Source: Colwellia chukchiensis (GTDB lineage Bacteria > Pseudomonadota > Gammaproteobacteria > Enterobacterales > Alteromonadaceae). Taken from it: DNA of 40,787 nt. The translations under genes and the position numbers were made by a program. The notes beneath the pieces are model-generated. The model did not search any database and was not told the origin of the DNA. It was given only the letters and a program-made list of their open reading frames with translations. Where the stretch lies: NCBI RefSeq assembly GCF_002104455.1, contig NZ_NBOC01000025.1, positions 1 to 40,787 of the forward strand. The letters are read 5' to 3'. Positions 9,217 to 17,557 of this stretch are shown here, one piece after another. Position 1 is the first letter of the stretch. The number at the start of each line of letters is the position of its first letter.

Positions 9217-10585
9217 TTAGTACAATAGCAAAAATGTTATAATCCCCACTAAACAAGCAATAATAAAACTCATCACCGCACCTTCTCGCACCATAGTGGT
9301 AATTGCTATTTCACCTGTTCCATAGGCAATGGCATTAGGCGCTGTTGCGACGGGTAACATAAAGGCACAGCTCGCACAAATCGCCGCTGGCACCATCAGC
9401 ACTTTAGGGTCATAACCCGAGGCAATCGCCGCGGCAGCAAGTATTGGCATCAATAAAGTCGCGGTGGCGGTATTACTGGTGATTTCGGTTAAATAAGTCA
9501 CCACTAAACATATGGTAATGATCATGATAATGGCGGGCAAATGATGCTAACCATTGCCCTAACAAATCACTTAAGCCAGAGGCGACAAAGCCTTTAGCTA
9601 AGGCAATACCACCAGCAAAAAGTAATAACATGCCCCAAGGAATAGCTTGGGCACTTTGCCAATCTAGCAAGCGAGAACCTTTGCCATTGGGCACTATAAA
9701 CATCACCAGTACCGCGAATAAGGCAATGGTACTATCGCCTGCTATTTCAATACCTAAGGCTTCGCTCCAGCCACCGAAAGGCTCTTTCCGGGTGATCCAT
9801 GCCAAGGCCGTTAGCCCAAACACCCATAAGGTTCGGGTTTCTTCTGCTCGCCATGCGCCTAAAACAGGCAAGCGCACCGTTTGCTCAAGCTTGACATTTC
9901 TAGTCAACCAAAATGCGATAAGTGGCACCGCCAACAATACGATAGGCACGCCAACTTTCATCCACTGTAAAAAGCCGTATTCAACACCGGTTTGCTCTTC
10001 ATAAATGCCCATAAAAATAACATTAGGCGGTGTGCCAATAGGCGTGCCAACACCACCAATATTCGCCGCATAAGCAATACCTAGAATTAGCGCTACCTTC
10101 AAGTTTGGGTTGTCTAAGTGCTTTAAAATCGCCAGTGCTATCGGCAACATAATAAGGGTTGTGGCGGTATTTGAAATCCACATACTCAAAAAGGCGCTTG
10201 CCAACATAAAACCAAGCACCATACGCCGACCACTGCTAACGCCAACCAGCTTTACCATATAAACGGCCATTCGCTCATGAGCACCACTTTTCTCAATGGC
10301 TTTAGAAAGCATAAACGCACCCATCAATAATAATATGACGTGACTTCCTAATGCTGAGGCCACAGTTTTATGATCTACAATGCCAAACAGCGGCAAAAGT
10401 GCAAATGGCACTAATGAGGTTGCCGGTATGGGTAAGGCTTCCGTCACCCACCAAATTACCGTTAATAATGTGATCGCCGCTGCAATAGCGGCTTTATTAT
10501 CGACCGCGAATAATTGCAATATAAAATAAAAGCTTATCGCTAATAACGGCGCAAGTGGAATGAATAGCGATCGAGTTATTTTCAT
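9217..10585 (-). pseudogene. SLC13/DASS-type anion:Na+ symporter, frameshifted
   Basis: A divalent-anion (dicarboxylate or sulfate) symporter with its reading frame broken once. The first part (10585 to about 9549) carries the N-terminal half and the first SNT motif (MWISNTATTLIMLP). The frame then shifts between 9540 and 9549, and the next frame continues with ...TEITSNTATATLLMPILAAA, the second SNT motif, to a stop at 9217. The zone is narrow because an in-frame TAG (9547-9549, minus strand) bounds the second frame upstream. Left unrepaired, translation gives a protein without the second half of the substrate and Na+ site. I chose ATG 10585 over the upstream TTG. A one-base sequencing or assembly error in the short A-run at 9539-9541 is possible. 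Confidence 0.85.
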
Positions 10586-10648
10586 ATGATGGTCCAAAAT
10601 ATTTATTATTATTATTGTTATTTATTGGGGTCATTATTGCGCTAGCAG

Positions 10649-11677
10649 CTATTTTATATGATATGAGCTCAATATTTTATCTGCTTGCTGCCACCTGGGG
10701 TGTTCGTTAAGCGTTGACCAAGTTGTTGCCGGCTCTTGATTAGCCTTTAACAGTGTCTGTAAACGCCGCGTACTGGCTACTGAGCTAGCGATATTGGCAT
10801 GCTCTAGCACCTCTATACAGCCTGCACGGTTATTACATAGCAACAGCATATCGCAGCCCGCCTGCTGCGCCGCTTCAACGCGCTCAACAAAGCCGCCAAC
10901 ACTTGCCGCCCCTTGCATTGACAAATCATCGCTAAAAATCACGCCGTTAAAGCCCAACTGCTCTCGCAAAATGGTTTGTAACCAATAGTGTGAAAATCCG
11001 ACTGCAAGCTTGTCAACTGCTGGAAAAATAACATGGGCTGGCATTAGTGCGTCTAACTTACCGTTTTTAATCAGGTGTTTAAACGGGTGTAAATCTTGTT
11101 GAAAAATTTCCTGTCTATCGCGCTCATCTATAGGCAAATCGATATGTGAGTCTGCTTTTACACTACCATGACCCGGAAAATGTTTACCTGTTGCTTTCAT
11201 ACCAACACTATGTAAACCGGTAATAAATGCCTCAGCAAGTATTGCCACATATTCAGGTTGCTGATGAAAGGCCCGATCGCCAATCACATCACTAATATTA
11301 TTAATATCAAGAACCGGCGCAAAACTAATATCAATTCCAACCGCTTGAACTTCCAAGGCCATCAAAACAGCACACTGTTGAGCAAGCTCCTGCGCTAACG
11401 TTATGTTTTCACCTGACATATGCCATAAAGCTCCCATCGCAGGAATAAGCGTAAAACCTTGACGAAACCTTTGTACACGTCCACCTTCATGATCCACTGC
11501 AATTAACAATGGTTTTTTAGCTGTGTTGCGTATTTGTTGACTGAGTTGGCTAATTTGACTTGGTGATTGATAGTTTCTAGAGAAAAAAATTAAACCGCCA
11601 ACCAAAGGATGCTGAATGATTTCTTTATCTTCTTGCGACAATGATGTGCCTTGCACATCAAGCATAATTGGGCCCAT
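10649..11677 (-). CDS. nagZ: Beta-N-acetylhexosaminidase NagZ
   Basis: A 342-residue cytoplasmic family 3 glycosidase that releases GlcNAc from anhydro-muropeptides in cell-wall recycling. The ATG at 11677 gives the family start MGPIMLDVQG and has AGGTTG about nine bases upstream; the frame runs 17 codons further upstream without family match. Motifs: AVDHEGGRVQRFR, DISFAPVLDI, KHFPGHGSVKADSH (flexible loop with the catalytic Asp/His dyad) and VIFSDDLSMQGA (nucleophile Asp). It lies downstream of psrA on the same strand, an order also found in Pseudomonas aeruginosa, where nagZ neighbours psrA. A hairpin at the psrA stop may partly separate the two. Confidence 0.95.
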   Translation of the reverse strand: MGPIMLDVQGTSLSQEDKEIIQHPLVGGLIFFSRNYQSPSQISQLSQQIRNTAKKPLLIAVDHEGGRVQRFRQGFTLIPAMGALWHMSGENITLAQELAQQCAVLMALEVQAVGIDISFAPVLDINNISDVIGDRAFHQQPEYVAILAEAFITGLHSVGMKATGKHFPGHGSVKADSHIDLPIDERDRQEIFQQDLHPFKHLIKNGKLDALMPAHVIFPAVDKLAVGFSHYWLQTILREQLGFNGVIFSDDLSMQGAASVGGFVERVEAAQQAGCDMLLLCNNRAGCIEVLEHANIASSVASTRRLQTLLKANQEPATTWSTLNEHPRWQQADKILSSYHIK

Positions 11678-11812
11678 AACAAAACAACCTGATCGTAAAT
11701 TTTTTGCTACTTTACCTAAATCAGCCACATAAACAAAGCCGCTATTGTCATTTTAGCGACTAAGTACTGCGCCAGAAAATAGTTTTCAGCAGGCATTACT
11801 ATAAGAAGAGAG

Positions 11813-11839
11813 AGCCTAAGTTAACAACAAACTTAGGCT
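11813..11839 (-). terminator. Hairpin at the psrA stop codon
   Basis: Perfect 10-bp inverted repeat AGCCTAAGTT (11813-11822) / AACTTAGGCT (11830-11839) with a 7-nt loop. The right arm includes the psrA TAA. The downstream minus-strand sequence is pyrimidine-rich (CTCTCTTCTT), not a pure T-run, so termination may be partial. Confidence 0.55.
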
Positions 11840-12468
11840 GTAGCAGAACTTGGCATAGGTGCGCCAACACCGGCGGCAACATAAGGAATGACATTACGAA
11901 TGACATCAGAAATTTGCAAATTGCGATCAAAATCACTTTTTGCAATATCAATCAAGGCATCGCTCGACGACATAGTAAAAACGACCGTCCCCATCGTAAA
12001 GTGTAAACGCCAAAACATCTCTTCGGCATTTAATTCTGGATAAGCTTTTTGCACCGCCAAAACAAAATTATCAATCACACCTGGATATTGGGTTGTTAAA
12101 AACCATCGTAAAAAACCTTGACTATCAGTATAACCACGACCTAACAACTGCAAAAAGTTACTGGTGCCTTTTGTTTTAAAGTCATTCAGCGACAATAATG
12201 GCTCAATAAACGCAGAAAACACGTCTATTAAGCTTGGTGATTCGGTATTACAAACTTGAGTTAATGCCGTTTCTAGCCGTGGTGATAGCTCATTCATGTA
12301 GCGCGACATAACCGCTTTGATCAGCTCTTTTTTCGAGCCAAAATGATAATTTACTGCGGCTAAGTTAACTTCAGCTTGACTGGTAATTTCACGCAACGAC
12401 GTGCCATTAAAGCCTTTATCTGCAAATAAACTCTCTGCTGAATCTAATATTTTATTTTTGGTACTCAT
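11833..12468 (-). CDS. psrA: TetR-family regulator, PsrA-like
   Basis: A 211-residue TetR-type repressor with an N-terminal helix-turn-helix (TSLREITSQAEVNLAAVNYH then FGSKKELI). It closely resembles Pseudomonas PsrA, including the C-terminal text WRLHFTMGTVVFTMS. The ATG at 12468 matches the PsrA start; the frame extends upstream only to a TTG. PsrA proteins sense long-chain fatty acids or acyl-CoA and control beta-oxidation and, in Pseudomonas, rpoS. A PsrA-like box AAAC-N4-GTTT lies 54 bp upstream, suggesting autorepression. The downstream neighbour is nagZ, as in Pseudomonas. With fadR this window has two fatty-acid-responsive regulators 6 kb apart. Confidence 0.85.
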   Translation of the reverse strand: MSTKNKILDSAESLFADKGFNGTSLREITSQAEVNLAAVNYHFGSKKELIKAVMSRYMNELSPRLETALTQVCNTESPSLIDVFSAFIEPLLSLNDFKTKGTSNFLQLLGRGYTDSQGFLRWFLTTQYPGVIDNFVLAVQKAYPELNAEEMFWRLHFTMGTVVFTMSSSDALIDIAKSDFDRNLQISDVIRNVIPYVAAGVGAPMPSSATA

Positions 12469-12521
12469 AGGAAAATAACGGCCTAGCTTTCGTTTATGCA
12501 AACATTTAATACAAGCAGTTT

Positions 12522-12533
12522 AAACAAGCGTTT
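12522..12533. promoter_or_regulatory. Candidate PsrA operator
   Basis: AAAC-AAGC-GTTT, a 4+4 palindrome with a 4-nt spacer, matching the core of the described Pseudomonas PsrA box ((G/C)AAAC-N2-4-GTTT(G/C)) except the outer G/C pair. It overlaps GTTTAAAC (12518-12525) and is placed to repress psrA. Confidence 0.45.
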
Positions 12534-12703
12534 TAAATAACGCAACTAGGATTAATCTTTACGCGGGTAAAGTCGTTATATTGTGATATAAATAAAACTT
12601 GGCTGACTATACATAGCTTCACTGCATAGGCTCACAATCGAAAAAAAACGCTCCCCCGTAACACCAAGGCGATAAATTACAATTTATTACAGAAACAACA
12701 CAG

Positions 12704-12732
12704 TTAAAAACAAGGATAACGACTACTATAAT
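12704..12732 (+). promoter_or_regulatory. Sigma-70-type promoter for an orphan small transcript
   Basis: TTAAAA (12704-12709), 17-bp spacer, perfect TATAAT (12727-12732). No ORF follows before the strong terminator at 12800. Confidence 0.55.
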
Positions 12733-12738
12733 CGGGCA

Positions 12739-12832
12739 TTTCAAAAAGTGATTTTTTTAATGTAGATTTCATACTTTCCCTTGTATATTTTATATGATGG
12801 CTCAGCCGCCCTTTTGGCTGAGCTTTTTTTTT
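12739..12832 (+). ncRNA. Predicted small RNA (~95 nt)
   Basis: A start expected near 12739 from the TATAAT box and a strong intrinsic terminator ending at 12832 frame a transcript with no coding capacity. It contains a U-rich single-stranded stretch (GATTTTTTTAATG near 12750-12762), of the sort seen in Hfq-bound sRNAs. It matches no family I recognise. It lies between psrA (minus) and the M2 peptidase gene (plus). Alternatively the terminator could end a longer antisense or readthrough transcript from the psrA promoter region. Confidence 0.5.
12800..12832 (+). terminator. Strong orphan intrinsic terminator
   Basis: Perfect 8-bp GC-rich stem GCTCAGCC (12800-12807) / GGCTGAGC (12816-12823), 8-nt loop, then nine T (12824-12832). 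No plus-strand gene ends before it. Confidence 0.9.
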
Positions 12833-13026
12833 GCCTTTGCTTTAATGAATTAGCCCCTGTCTACTGAGATTGCAATTTAGTAACGAGCTAGCATTTGTAT
12901 TGCCAACCGCGCCATCTCATTCTACACTAACTGTTCTATTAACCGACCTATTTCTAATGGTTAAGATTCTATTTTAAGCTCTTAACTTAGCTAAGGTAGA
13001 ACTAACAAAAATAACGACGGATACTT

Positions 13027-14868
13027 ATGAAAACAACATTTAAATTTACCGCTATCGCAGTATTAGTTGCTGCGAGCTTAAGTGCTTGCAATGGTGAAAA
13101 AAATACCATTGAGCAAGCGCCAGTGGCCAGTGAGAATATTGCCCTAACAGCTCAAGATGCAGAGAACTTTTTAGCGGCAACCGAAAAAGAGCTAGTACAA
13201 TTAAACCTTGAAGGCAGCCGTGCTGCATGGATTTATGCAAACTTTATCACTGAAGACACCGCGGCGCTAGCGGCCGCAGCGGATCAAAAATCAACTGAAG
13301 CTGGGGTTCGCTTTGCCATGCAAGCAGCCAAGTTTGATCAGGTTGATGTTAATGACGATCAACGTCGAAAGCTTAATATTTTAAAGCAAAGCCTAGTGAT
13401 GCCAGCACCACAAGATTCAGCTAAGTCGGCAGAGTTGGCAAAACTTGGTGCAGAGCTTAGTAGCCTTTATGGTAAAGGCACCTATACCACTAAGGCAGGT
13501 GAGACATTAAGCTTAGGTCAAATGACCGCTAAAATGGCAAACTCGCGTGATTACGATGAGTTGCTTGAAATGTGGCAAGGCTGGCGCACCATTAGCCCAG
13601 ACATGAAACCTTTATATGTCCGTCAAGCCGAGTTAGCCAACGAAGGTGCTCAAGGCTTAGGTTACCCTGACTTGGGTGCAATGTGGCGCTCAAATTATGA
13701 TATGCCTGCTGATGAGTTCGCCCAAGAATTAGACCGACTATGGGGACAAGTAAAGCCGCTATATGAAGATTTACATTGTTATGTGCGTAGCGAGCTAGGC
13801 GCAACCTACGGCGAAGATAAAGTACCACAAGATCAACCTATTCCTGCACATTTACTGGGCAATATGTGGGCGCAATCTTGGGGTAATATCTATGACTTAG
13901 TGGCGCCAAAAGATGCTGATCCTGGCTATGATCTTACCCAACAACTTGCAGCTAATAACTATGACGATATCAAGATGGTGAAAGGCGCAGAAAACTTTTT
14001 TACTTCACTTGGCTTTGCACCATTACCTGAAACATTTTGGCAGCGTTCATTATTTACTAAACCCGCCGATCGTGACGTCGTTTGTCATGCCTCGGCATGG
14101 GATTTAGACGCAAAAGATGATATTCGTATTAAAATGTGTATTCAAAGAACAGGTGAAGAGTTTTCGGTTATTCACCATGAGCTTGGACACAACTTCTACC
14201 AACGCGCATACCAAAACCAACCGGTATACTATCAAGACAGTGCTAACGACGGCTTCCACGAAGCCATTGGCGATACCATAGCGCTTTCAGTCACACCAAA
14301 ATACCTCAAAGAAATTGGTTTAATTGATACCATACCAGATGCCTCAAAAGATATAGGTCTATTAATGAAGATGGCGTTAGATAAAGTCGCTTTCATTCCG
14401 TTTGGTTTAATGGTTGATCAGTGGCGCTGGAAAGTGTATTCAGGTGAAATTACCCCTGCAAACTATAACAGTGCTTGGTGGGAGTTAAGAGAAAAATATC
14501 AAGGTGTAGCCGCCCCTATTGCGCGAGATGAAGATGCTTTCGATCCTGGTGCGAAATACCATGTACCTGGTGGCGTACCCTACTCTCGTTACTTCTTAGC
14601 GCATATTCAACAGTTTGAATTTCATCGCGCCTTATGTGAAATAGCTGGTAATACTGACCCAATTCACCGCTGCTCTATTTATAATAATAAAGATGCCGGT
14701 GCGGCATTAAATACCGTGCTAGAAATGGGCTCAAGTCAACCGTGGCAAGAAGCTTATAAAGTGCTAACCGGAAGTGAGCAAATGGATGCTACTGCGATCC
14801 TAGATTATTTCTCACCGTTACATGCGTGGCTAAAAGAGAAAAACCAAGGTAAACAGTGTGGTTTCTAA
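13027..14868 (+). CDS. M2-family (ACE-like) peptidyl-dipeptidase lipoprotein
   Basis: A 613-residue zinc metallopeptidase of the angiotensin-converting-enzyme family. The N-terminus is a lipoprotein signal with lipobox LSAC; Cys21 would be lipidated, placing the enzyme in the periplasm or outer membrane. Zinc ligands are His384 and His388 in HELGH with Glu385 catalytic, and Glu412 in GFHEAIGD. CGGA precedes the ATG by seven bases. Family members remove C-terminal dipeptides from oligopeptides; the natural substrate here is unknown, probably dietary peptides. It is monocistronic, with a strong terminator 30 nt after the stop. Confidence 0.95.
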   Translation: MKTTFKFTAIAVLVAASLSACNGEKNTIEQAPVASENIALTAQDAENFLAATEKELVQLNLEGSRAAWIYANFITEDTAALAAAADQKSTEAGVRFAMQAAKFDQVDVNDDQRRKLNILKQSLVMPAPQDSAKSAELAKLGAELSSLYGKGTYTTKAGETLSLGQMTAKMANSRDYDELLEMWQGWRTISPDMKPLYVRQAELANEGAQGLGYPDLGAMWRSNYDMPADEFAQELDRLWGQVKPLYEDLHCYVRSELGATYGEDKVPQDQPIPAHLLGNMWAQSWGNIYDLVAPKDADPGYDLTQQLAANNYDDIKMVKGAENFFTSLGFAPLPETFWQRSLFTKPADRDVVCHASAWDLDAKDDIRIKMCIQRTGEEFSVIHHELGHNFYQRAYQNQPVYYQDSANDGFHEAIGDTIALSVTPKYLKEIGLIDTIPDASKDIGLLMKMALDKVAFIPFGLMVDQWRWKVYSGEITPANYNSAWWELREKYQGVAAPIARDEDAFDPGAKYHVPGGVPYSRYFLAHIQQFEFHRALCEIAGNTDPIHRCSIYNNKDAGAALNTVLEMGSSQPWQEAYKVLTGSEQMDATAILDYFSPLHAWLKEKNQGKQCGF

Positions 14869-14898
14869 GTCACTAGACTTTTACATGTAAACATAATC

Positions 14899-14934
14899 AA
14901 AAAGCCCTTAACTCGTACGAGCTAAGGGCTTTTT
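14899..14934 (+). terminator. Terminator of the M2 peptidase gene
   Basis: Perfect 12-bp stem AAAAAGCCCTTA (14899-14910) / TAAGGGCTTTTT (14923-14934), with T-rich sequence after it. The symmetric A/T runs allow action in both directions. Confidence 0.9.
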
Positions 14935-15015
14935 ATTTTGCCATTTTCGACGCCTTAGGACAGCATTAACGCAAAGCGATAAATTCTTAATCATATACAC
15001 TAAATTTTAGTAGCT

Positions 15016-15044
15016 TTGACACATTGAATAAACAGTAATTTATA
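15016..15044 (+). promoter_or_regulatory. Promoter candidate for the LiaF-like gene
   Basis: Perfect -35 TTGACA (15016-15021), 17-bp spacer, then TTTATA (15039-15044); TATATA at 15041 is an alternative -10. It lies about 100 bp before the start codon. Confidence 0.5.
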
Positions 15045-15141
15045 TAACTATTTGTTATTTATTAATTTTTATTTTTTTGCTTTATCTTTGCTATATTTAG
15101 AATAAGAAAATTAAAATAGCGTTTAGCCAATGGAGTGCACC

Positions 15142-15792
15142 ATGCCAGTAATACTTGAAGATCGCCCAATTGAACAAGTCCGTGAAGAAACTATTGATCA
15201 GCTAATTTATAATTATAGTCATGGGGTAATTTCCGCGCAGGCATTTGAGCGGCGCCTAGACCAAGCAATGAACAGCGAGTCACATCAGGAAATTGTCGAC
15301 TTAGTTGCTGACTTAACGCTAAAGGCCGATCAAAACTATAGCCAGAAAAAGGAACATCAATTTACCCCAAGCTATACCAACGCAGCAGGTGAAGATACTT
15401 TACAACTCCAAAGTATATTAGGCAGTGTTGAACGCAGCGGCCAATGGCTTGTGCCAAAAACCATAACGGTGAATAATGTCTTAGGGGAAGCAGTGCTAGA
15501 CTTTAGCGATGCAGTTTTTCAGCATCAAGATGTTACCATTAAATTACATTGTATCTTGGGTAGCAATCAAATTTATATCCCAGAGAATATCAACGTGATT
15601 TGTACAAGTTACGGCATTATTAGTAGCATTGAAAATAAAGCTCCCTCAATGGCACATCGACAAGCGCCTGTGATCACCATTGAAGGCAAGGTCGTGTTAG
15701 GCTCTTTAAATATCGAAGTTAAACGTACCATCAAAGAGAAGTTTGTCGCTTTTGCTAACAATCTAAAAGCTGCATTTAATGGAGATAAATAA
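15142..15792 (+). CDS. DUF1707/LiaF-C-like protein of unknown function
   Basis: A 216-residue soluble-looking protein. Residues ~5-60 resemble the SHOCT-like DUF1707 domain (RPIEQVREETIDQLIYNY then AQAFERRLDQAM). Residues ~95-190 resemble the beta-helical C-terminal domain of LiaF (cell-wall-active antibiotic response; text SILGSVERSGQW, then VNNVLGEAVLDFSDA). I prefer ATG 15142 to ATG 15130 because GGAG at 15132-15135 is correctly spaced for it. Unlike Firmicutes LiaF it has no transmembrane helix. In Firmicutes this domain controls LiaS-type kinases, but no LiaS/LiaR pair is nearby, so no function is assigned. Repeat copy B follows 14 bases after the stop. Confidence 0.8.
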   Translation: MPVILEDRPIEQVREETIDQLIYNYSHGVISAQAFERRLDQAMNSESHQEIVDLVADLTLKADQNYSQKKEHQFTPSYTNAAGEDTLQLQSILGSVERSGQWLVPKTITVNNVLGEAVLDFSDAVFQHQDVTIKLHCILGSNQIYIPENINVICTSYGIISSIENKAPSMAHRQAPVITIEGKVVLGSLNIEVKRTIKEKFVAFANNLKAAFNGDK

Positions 15793-15806
15793 TTCGCTCG
15801 ATTCAG

Positions 15807-16074
15807 CTAGAGATTGTTGATCTTTCAGAGTTAAAATTTATTCAATGTAAAACGGATTTAATCGCGGCACGAGCTTTGAATAATAGTTATGTTATTTAAA
15901 ATGCGAGCAACAAAGCCTGCATTCGTTTTAAATGAACCTAAAGGCAGCATCTGTTTGAAATTTATAAGGCGTTATCACCTGTTCGTGTAGCTAGCTACAC
16001 ATTACATGCTCTGCCTTACCTAAATACCAAACATGTCGCTGTAAAAGTCATCTTGAAAGATCAACCGACGCTAG
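15807..16074. mobile_element. MITE-like structured repeat, copy B
   Basis: Second copy of the element at 8864-9139, same orientation. It is bounded by CTAG (15807-15810 and 16071-16074), with the same inner inverted repeat GTTGATCTTTCA / TGAAAGATCAAC. Stem 1 (15848-15860 with 15918-15930) lines up column for column with the copy A stem and is still mostly paired although half the bases differ. The apical hairpin is AATAATA-gtta-TGTTATT (15879-15896) and stem 2 is GTGTAG-ctag-CTACAC (15985-16000). No ORF inside. It fills the gap between two convergent genes, as copy A does. Confidence 0.75.
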
Positions 16075-16110
16075 AGTTTAATACTTGTTTATAGGTTCAT
16101 TCAGTAAACA

Positions 16111-17331
16111 TTACCATAAGTTCAATGCGGCTGATATGCTACGCACGCTCAGTAATAACGTCACGGCAATAACACTGATAGCCGCAACATTTTGCCAAAC
16201 ATTATTACGATAGCTTGCCATAACCTTACTGTTAACAATCCACAATAAAAATACACTGATCACCGGCAAAAGTATGCCATTAGCGATTTGAGCAAACCAG
16301 ATCACAGCAACAGGTTTAACACCAACGCTACTGCCGACAACGCCAATCACTAAAATAATCAGCCAAGTTAATCTAAAGCCAAAGCCATTGAGGCTTTTAT
16401 CAAGATTTAATACCCCACTAAGTGCAAACGCCGCTGCTAAGGGGGCGGTAATTGCCGATGTGATACCTGCAGAAAATAGCCCTAAGCCAAGCAGTATACT
16501 TGCTGAGTCACCAAAAAGCGGCTGTAATGCCGGCGCTAAGTCTTCAGCACTTTCTAAATTAAGTTGTTGACCAAAAAACGCCGAAGCTGCGCTTGCTAAA
16601 ATCGCCACTGTGATTAATATTCCTAGCGGGATCGACAACAAAAGATCTCGCCTTGCTACTGGAATATCTGTCGCTGAGTGCCATTTATGACTCGCTGTAG
16701 CCGCGTGTAAAAATAAATTATACGGCACTACTGTCGTACCAATTAACGCAATAACTGTGAGCGTTGCGCCAGATGGCAATTCAAAAGCAATAAAGCTAGT
16801 AGCTAGCGGGTACCACTGAGGTTGAGTTAATAAAAACGTTACCACAAAAGCAAAACTCATTAAGGCGACTAAGCACATTAATGCACGTTCGATAACTTTA
16901 TAACTACCCGTTATTAATAATAAAAAGGCTATCAACCCAATCAGCATTGGAAATAGCGTACTCATATCTAGCTTGTTGTAACCAAGCTGCTCGGCAACGC
17001 CAACTAAACCTAAGCTTGCCCCTGATATATTGCCACTTTGATAAGCTCCATTACCAATCACTATGGCACTTACCACCAAAACGATAATTACGTTTTTTAT
17101 AACAGGTTGGGTTATCGCCTGACGAATGTTTTCCCCTAAACCTTGCTGAGTAACAATACCAAGTCTGGCCGCCATTTCCTGCAACACCACTGTGGCAAAC
17201 ATAGCAAATAGTAGCGCCCAGACTAGTGCCAGCCCGTAGTTAGCCCCAGCCATTGAGGCTGTAATTACCGTGCCTGGTCCAATAAATGCTGCCGTAACCA
17301 GAAACGCTGGTCCTATTTGTGGAAGTTTCAT
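16111..17331 (-). CDS. NRAMP-like transporter lacking canonical metal-site motifs
   Basis: A 406-residue integral membrane protein of the NRAMP (SLC11) superfamily with about 11 hydrophobic segments. AAGGTAG precedes the ATG. The two motifs that bind Mn2+/Fe2+ in true MntH/NRAMP are altered: the first-helix DPGN is GPGT (residues 18-21) and the sixth-helix MPH is VPY (residues 202-204), so the Asp, Asn and Met ligands are all absent. Automatic annotation would call it a divalent metal transporter, but the substrate is better left open. It is convergent with the DUF1707/LiaF-like gene. No metal-responsive riboswitch or MntR-like site was recognised upstream. Confidence 0.85.
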   Translation of the reverse strand: MKLPQIGPAFLVTAAFIGPGTVITASMAGANYGLALVWALLFAMFATVVLQEMAARLGIVTQQGLGENIRQAITQPVIKNVIIVLVVSAIVIGNGAYQSGNISGASLGLVGVAEQLGYNKLDMSTLFPMLIGLIAFLLLITGSYKVIERALMCLVALMSFAFVVTFLLTQPQWYPLATSFIAFELPSGATLTVIALIGTTVVPYNLFLHAATASHKWHSATDIPVARRDLLLSIPLGILITVAILASAASAFFGQQLNLESAEDLAPALQPLFGDSASILLGLGLFSAGITSAITAPLAAAFALSGVLNLDKSLNGFGFRLTWLIILVIGVVGSSVGVKPVAVIWFAQIANGILLPVISVFLLWIVNSKVMASYRNNVWQNVAAISVIAVTLLLSVRSISAALNLW

Positions 17332-17520
17332 CGCTAGCTACCTTGTTGTTTTTAGCATTATTAAGGTTTTTTACACGCTGGCATTACGCACTCTAGTCCG
17401 CTGAAGTAACTTTGCCAAACGGGAATATAGGCCGCGCTTACTCCAGCGCAATAGCAACGGCTATGTTCAACGACTTTCATAACGGATTGCGTCGCTCTAT
17501 TTTGTCTGGTCAAAAATAAC

Positions 17521-17550
17521 AACGCCAGCTTAATCGATAGAGCTGGCGTT
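17521..17550 (-). terminator. Terminator of the BCCT gene
   Basis: Perfect 10-bp stem AACGCCAGCT (17521-17530) / AGCTGGCGTT (17541-17550), just after the BCCT stop at 17558. The minus-strand side continues GTTATTTTT. Confidence 0.75.
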
Positions 17551-17557
17551 TTAAATA

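Noticed and set aside
9473-9550. Programmed ribosomal frameshift in the SLC13 gene
   Set aside because: No slippery heptamer, internal Shine-Dalgarno or stimulatory hairpin is visible; plain mutation or sequencing error is simpler.
17332-17520. Mn2+ riboswitch (yybP-ykoY) upstream of the NRAMP-like gene
   Set aside because: The conserved loop sequences are not present, and the transporter lacks metal ligands.
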